From CAYLZO01 sp964387775 (GTDB taxonomy: Bacteria; Chloroflexota; Anaerolineae; JAAYZQ01), in assembly GCA_964387775.1 (NCBI GenBank), contig CAYLZO010000236.1, forward strand, positions 1-7,902: 7,902 bases of DNA, in the 5' to 3' direction. Numbering within the stretch: the first letter of the stretch is position 1; each line of letters begins with the position of its first letter. The notes under the pieces were generated by a model. It was not told where the DNA came from. It ran no database searches and saw only the letters and a list, made by a program, of their open reading frames with translations. Made by a program: the position numbers and the translations under genes. Positions 5,167-7,902 of the stretch are shown here, piece after piece.

Positions 5167-7075
5167 AGAAACCGATCCGAGCATGGCCGCCGGGGATCCC
5201 GGCTCGAACCCTTCTCCGCCGGTCGCCCGGTTGAACCTCTTTGCCCTGCCCACTCTGACCACGCTCCTCTTTGCCCTCATCGCCGGCGTGATCCTGGTGG
5301 CCATTATGGCCGGACTCTGGCAGAACCTCTCGGCTCTGGGGGTGATGATCGCCGCCGGCATGCTCGTGTTGCCCCTGCGTGACTTCTGGCGACAGGTCGA
5401 AAAGGACCTGCGCGCTCTGGGCCTGTCGCCTTCGAGAACAGAACCCCCTCCGCCGGACCTGGTCCAGGAAGTAGAAGCAGCAGCCCACGATCTCGGGATA
5501 GACCGTCCCCCACAACTGGTTACGGCGGACCGCCCGATGGGACCGGGCACCATCGGCTCGTGGCGGCGACGCTACCTGGCCCTGGGCCGTCCCCAGGCCC
5601 ACCGTCTGGACGAACTGCCGAGCGCCACACGGCGCGCCCTCTGGCTGCACGAAGTAGCCCACTTTGCCAACGGCGACCACTGGAAAGTCGGCCTGGCCCG
5701 CAGCCTGTTGCGCACCAGCGTCGTGTTTATGACCTGGAGCGCCCTGTTCCTCCTGGGCATTGTCATCCTGGCCTTTGTCTACGGCCTGGAGCTCTTTGAG
5801 CCGGGCTACCTGGACACGCTTCCCTTGGACCCGACGACACACGAGTTGTTGGCTTCCTTCTGGCCCGATCCGGCCTCGATGGCGCCCCTGTTAGAAAAGG
5901 CCAGGGCGACGCACCCTGGCCTGGCGGCTCTTTACGTGCTGAATGCCCACCTGCCCTTCGTCATCAGCGGCGTCGTGCTCTTGCTCTTTGTCTGGCGACG
6001 GTTGGTCCAGGTCCGGGAGTTCTACGCCGACGCCCGCGTGGCAGCCCAGATGGGTGACGCGGAAACGACCAGGCGTGCCCTGGTCCAGGTGGCAACGGCC
6101 GTAACTCAATGGTCTGCTGTCCCATCAGGCCGGTTGCAGACCTGGTTGGCGAACATGCGCCAATGGTTGGACCGAATACTGCCGTTCCATCCGACGTGGA
6201 AGGAGCGCTTTGCCTACCTGGAAGACCCCCTGCACGTTTTCGGCTCCTGGAAGTGGGCGGGGCTCACCGCCGGGCTGACCGTCCTCCTGCTCGACCTGAT
6301 CCTGGTCGGACCCTTCACCCTGGGCTACGTCAGCGGCGGGCCGGTTCACTTTTCGACGCTGGCCGGTTTCGTCATCCTCGCCCTGTGGCTGGTGCCAGGG
6401 GTGTGCCAGGGATTCCCTTCCACCGGGCGGATGGTGGGCCAGGTCGTGAAGGCCACCTCGCTCTTTGTGGGACTGCGGGCCGGGTGGCTGCTGTTGAACA
6501 GCGCGATCGCGCTTACGCTCCTGGTCCTCGCGCCTGCGCTGGCTCGCAACCTGCTGGTTCTCCCCGTCTTTCTCACCAACAAGGTCTTTACCCCTGCCCC
6601 CGTGCCCTCTTTGCCAGAAGACCCGGTCACGTTGGTGGTCTGGGCCGTTGGCGGCAGTTGGGGATTCACGGCCCTGGCCCTGGCGTGCTTGCTGGCCAGC
6701 CTGCTGCTGGCCGGGTTCCTCCTGCGCCGCCTGTTGACGTGGTATGCTTTTCCCGCCGCCGGCCAGCGACTGCTGCGCGTTGGGTGGAGTGCCATTCTGC
6801 TGGTCGCGTTGGTCCTAGGATTCGTCGTCCTGCCCCCACCAACGGCGCTAATTCAGGGCAACCTGGTATCGTTCCTGCAACCGATCCCGTTGACAGTTGC
6901 AGGCGTGGTTTTGCTGCTCGCCGCCGCATGGGGGATATGGTTTGTTCAAGCCGACCGCCGTCACGGTCGGCGCTGCCCCTCCTGTGACGGCGAGGCGCCG
7001 GGTTGGTTCGAGTTGGGGAAACAATGTCCGTCGTGCGGCCAGATGCTGCATCCCTGGCTTCTGGTGGAATACTGA
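5159..7075 (+). CDS. Polytopic M48-family zinc metallopeptidase with C-terminal zinc ribbon
   Basis: A 638-residue integral membrane protein of the M48 (HtpX/Ste24-like) type. Two membrane spans (about 26-50 and 54-72) precede a cytoplasmic-type segment and the catalytic HEVAH (His 164, Glu 165, His 168) in LWLHEVAHFANGDH. Spans at about 186-209 and 263-281 follow, then REFYADA, where Glu 287 is the expected third zinc ligand, and HPTWKERFAYLEDP (344-357), an M48 C-terminal signature. This order matches HtpX. Beyond it are about six more membrane spans (366-596) with no known function, making it about twice HtpX length. It ends in a zinc ribbon, CPSC (606-609) and CPSC (623-626). ATG 5159 overlaps the previous stop by 8 nt; ATG 5183 (Met 9) is an alternative. 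All catalytic residues are present, so it is probably active in membrane protein turnover or in processing a signalling partner. The substrate is unknown. Confidence 0.85.
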   Translation: MRRETDPSMAAGDPGSNPSPPVARLNLFALPTLTTLLFALIAGVILVAIMAGLWQNLSALGVMIAAGMLVLPLRDFWRQVEKDLRALGLSPSRTEPPPPDLVQEVEAAAHDLGIDRPPQLVTADRPMGPGTIGSWRRRYLALGRPQAHRLDELPSATRRALWLHEVAHFANGDHWKVGLARSLLRTSVVFMTWSALFLLGIVILAFVYGLELFEPGYLDTLPLDPTTHELLASFWPDPASMAPLLEKARATHPGLAALYVLNAHLPFVISGVVLLLFVWRRLVQVREFYADARVAAQMGDAETTRRALVQVATAVTQWSAVPSGRLQTWLANMRQWLDRILPFHPTWKERFAYLEDPLHVFGSWKWAGLTAGLTVLLLDLILVGPFTLGYVSGGPVHFSTLAGFVILALWLVPGVCQGFPSTGRMVGQVVKATSLFVGLRAGWLLLNSAIALTLLVLAPALARNLLVLPVFLTNKVFTPAPVPSLPEDPVTLVVWAVGGSWGFTALALACLLASLLLAGFLLRRLLTWYAFPAAGQRLLRVGWSAILLVALVLGFVVLPPPTALIQGNLVSFLQPIPLTVAGVVLLLAAAWGIWFVQADRRHGRRCPSCDGEAPGWFELGKQCPSCGQMLHPWLLVEY

Positions 7076-7076
7076 G

Positions 7077-7703
7077 ATGATGGCCGTGACCACTGCTGGA
7101 GCTTCCCGCTGGAAACAGGTCGAACGCTGGCTGGGCTGGGCTGCCTGGGTCGGCCTGGGGATCGAGGCCCTCCTCTGGTTCACCCTCTCCGACGCTTCCA
7201 TCGAAAACCTGCCACTCCTGCTGCTGACGAGCGCCGTTCTGATCCTGGGCACCTGGCTCTGTGCCGTAGCGCTCGTCGTCCGTTACCAGCGGCTCTTCAG
7301 CGCCTGGTACGGTTTCGCGGGGTTGGTAGTGGCCCTGGCCCTGGCAAACTGGGGGCGAGGCAGTGCCGCGTCGGGCGGCGTCATGGGCTTGCTGCTGATG
7401 GGGACGTTGGGGTTGATGGTTGCCCTTCCGACGAGCATGGTCTTACTATTGCGGCGGCGCGACGTCAGCGTGGAGCTCGTCGGCCTGGCGTTGCTCGCCT
7501 TCGTGTGGGGTTCGCTCCTGGCTTCGGTGCCGCACGGTGGACCGATCCGGGCCTGGCTCCAATACCTGACCTCACCCGAAACAGGTCAGTTCTGGTGGTT
7601 CGAGACGCTGACCTGCCTGTTGATGGTGACCCTGCCGCTGGGGGGGCTGGCTTTCTTTATGCACCTGCTCCGGCTGGTGGTAAAGGAAGTCCAAGGGAAA
7701 TAG
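7077..7703 (+). CDS. Polytopic membrane protein of unknown function
   Basis: A 208-residue protein with about six predicted membrane spans (roughly 16-36, 47-68, 75-91, 103-125, 133-151 and 175-200) and short loops. The longest loop, about 152-172 (VPHGGPIRAW, then LQYLTSPETG), may face outside. I see no catalytic or binding motif. The start ATG at 7077 lies 1 nt after the stop of the peptidase gene, with another ATG immediately next (7080). GGTGG just upstream can serve as ribosome binding site. Earlier in-frame starts lie inside the peptidase gene and are unlikely. Being last in the five-gene unit and immediately after the peptidase, it could be a partner or sensor subunit of it; that is inference only. 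Confidence 0.7.
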   Translation: MMAVTTAGASRWKQVERWLGWAAWVGLGIEALLWFTLSDASIENLPLLLLTSAVLILGTWLCAVALVVRYQRLFSAWYGFAGLVVALALANWGRGSAASGGVMGLLLMGTLGLMVALPTSMVLLLRRRDVSVELVGLALLAFVWGSLLASVPHGGPIRAWLQYLTSPETGQFWWFETLTCLLMVTLPLGGLAFFMHLLRLVVKEVQGK

Positions 7704-7711
7704 GATTCCAA

Positions 7712-7902
7712 TGTCCACCATCGTCGCCAGGTCTTCGCCCGAGCCGGACTCGTGGCTCAGAGGGCGCAGCGCCGCCCCCCCCCTTTCAAGACCAGGGCGT
7801 CGTGCAGCGCCGGCGTCCGGGCCATGCCAGACAGCAGATACTCCAGGGCAATACTGTCCGGATAGCCAGCACTCTGTCGTAACTCCACAATGAGCCAATG
7901 AT
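7712..7902 (-). pseudogene. Broken N-terminal fragment of an AbiEii/COG2253-type nucleotidyltransferase
   Basis: Read on the minus strand from the window edge, one frame gives SIALEYLLSGMARTPALHDA followed by LVLKGG. This resembles the start of AbiEii-type nucleotidyltransferases (type IV toxins or viral-defence components), where a helix leads into an xLVFKGGTALR motif. Just after KGG the reading runs through nine consecutive G (plus-strand C run 7775-7783) and stops at TGA (7757-7759). Shifting frame at the run restores AALRPLSHESGSGEDLATMV, which keeps an ALR and an EDL at about the spacing of the family's TALR and SEDLDF motifs but has lost the usual DLD acidic pair. The rest of the gene is missing: the operon's last gene occupies the DNA to the left. 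The 5' end is outside the window. The frame break could be decay, a phase-variable tract or a sequencing error; the family call is from motif memory. Confidence 0.45.
7775..7783. repeat. Nine-base C/G homopolymer
   Basis: Nine consecutive C on the plus strand lie at the point where the AbiEii-like reading frame breaks, inside its KGG codons. It is the longest homopolymer I noticed in the window. Such runs are prone to slippage and to sequencing or assembly miscounts. Confidence 0.8.

Noticed and set aside
4340..5842. Long antisense open frame (500 codons) on the minus strand
   Set aside because: It lies opposite two well-supported genes and its product is low-complexity, rich in Arg, Gly and Pro, typical of antisense reading of GC-rich codons.
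6109..6987. 292-codon plus-strand frame inside the peptidase gene
   Set aside because: Composition is Arg/Pro/Ala-rich shadow coding; the overlapping peptidase frame has clear membrane spans and M48 motifs.
7741..7758. Hairpin GAGCC...GGCTC after the last operon gene as a terminator
   Set aside because: The stem is only 5 bp with an 8-nt loop and no T-tract, and it lies in what looks like old coding sequence.
1..7902. CRISPR array, tRNA, rRNA or insertion sequence
   Set aside because: No regularly spaced repeats, no cloverleaf or rRNA-like stretch, and no transposase or terminal inverted repeats were seen on either strand by eye.

Overview
This window is GC-rich and gene-dense. It looks like a chromosomal segment from a Chloroflexota-type bacterium (Anaerolineae or Caldilineae-like). 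That assignment is an inference from three things: the style of the NB-ARC/TPR proteins, the HX3CX2C anti-sigma-like proteins next to a divergent ECF sigma factor, and the high-GC codon use. No rRNA or other taxonomic marker is present.

Left block, plus strand (about 1-2664): a STAND-type regulator is split over two translationally coupled genes. The first (14-1438) has a sigma-region-4-like helix-turn-helix, an NB-ARC ATPase and a winged-helix-like end. The second (1420-2664) has about seven tetratricopeptide repeats with a 40-residue period. Related proteins usually carry these parts in one chain.

Middle (2665-3174): a hairpin lies between the TPR gene and a convergent small gene on the minus strand (2760-2972). 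The small gene encodes a 70-aa Sec-exported peptide ending in CxC-x5-CxC, with a near-perfect Shine-Dalgarno. The 202-bp divergent intergenic region holds a candidate promoter with an inverted repeat in its spacer and a pair of direct repeats phased at 20 bp.

Right block, plus strand (3175-7703): a compact five-gene operon whose genes overlap or are 1 nt apart. It encodes an ECF-like sigma factor, two tandem soluble zinc-finger anti-sigma-like proteins that are paralogues, a polytopic M48-family metallopeptidase with a C-terminal zinc ribbon, and a polytopic membrane protein. It reads as a signalling module that couples a membrane protease to transcription, perhaps with the secreted cysteine peptide as output or substrate. 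That link is inference.

Right edge (about 7712-7902, minus strand): an apparently broken fragment of an AbiEii/COG2253-type nucleotidyltransferase, frameshifted at a run of nine G, enters from outside the window and ends against the operon.
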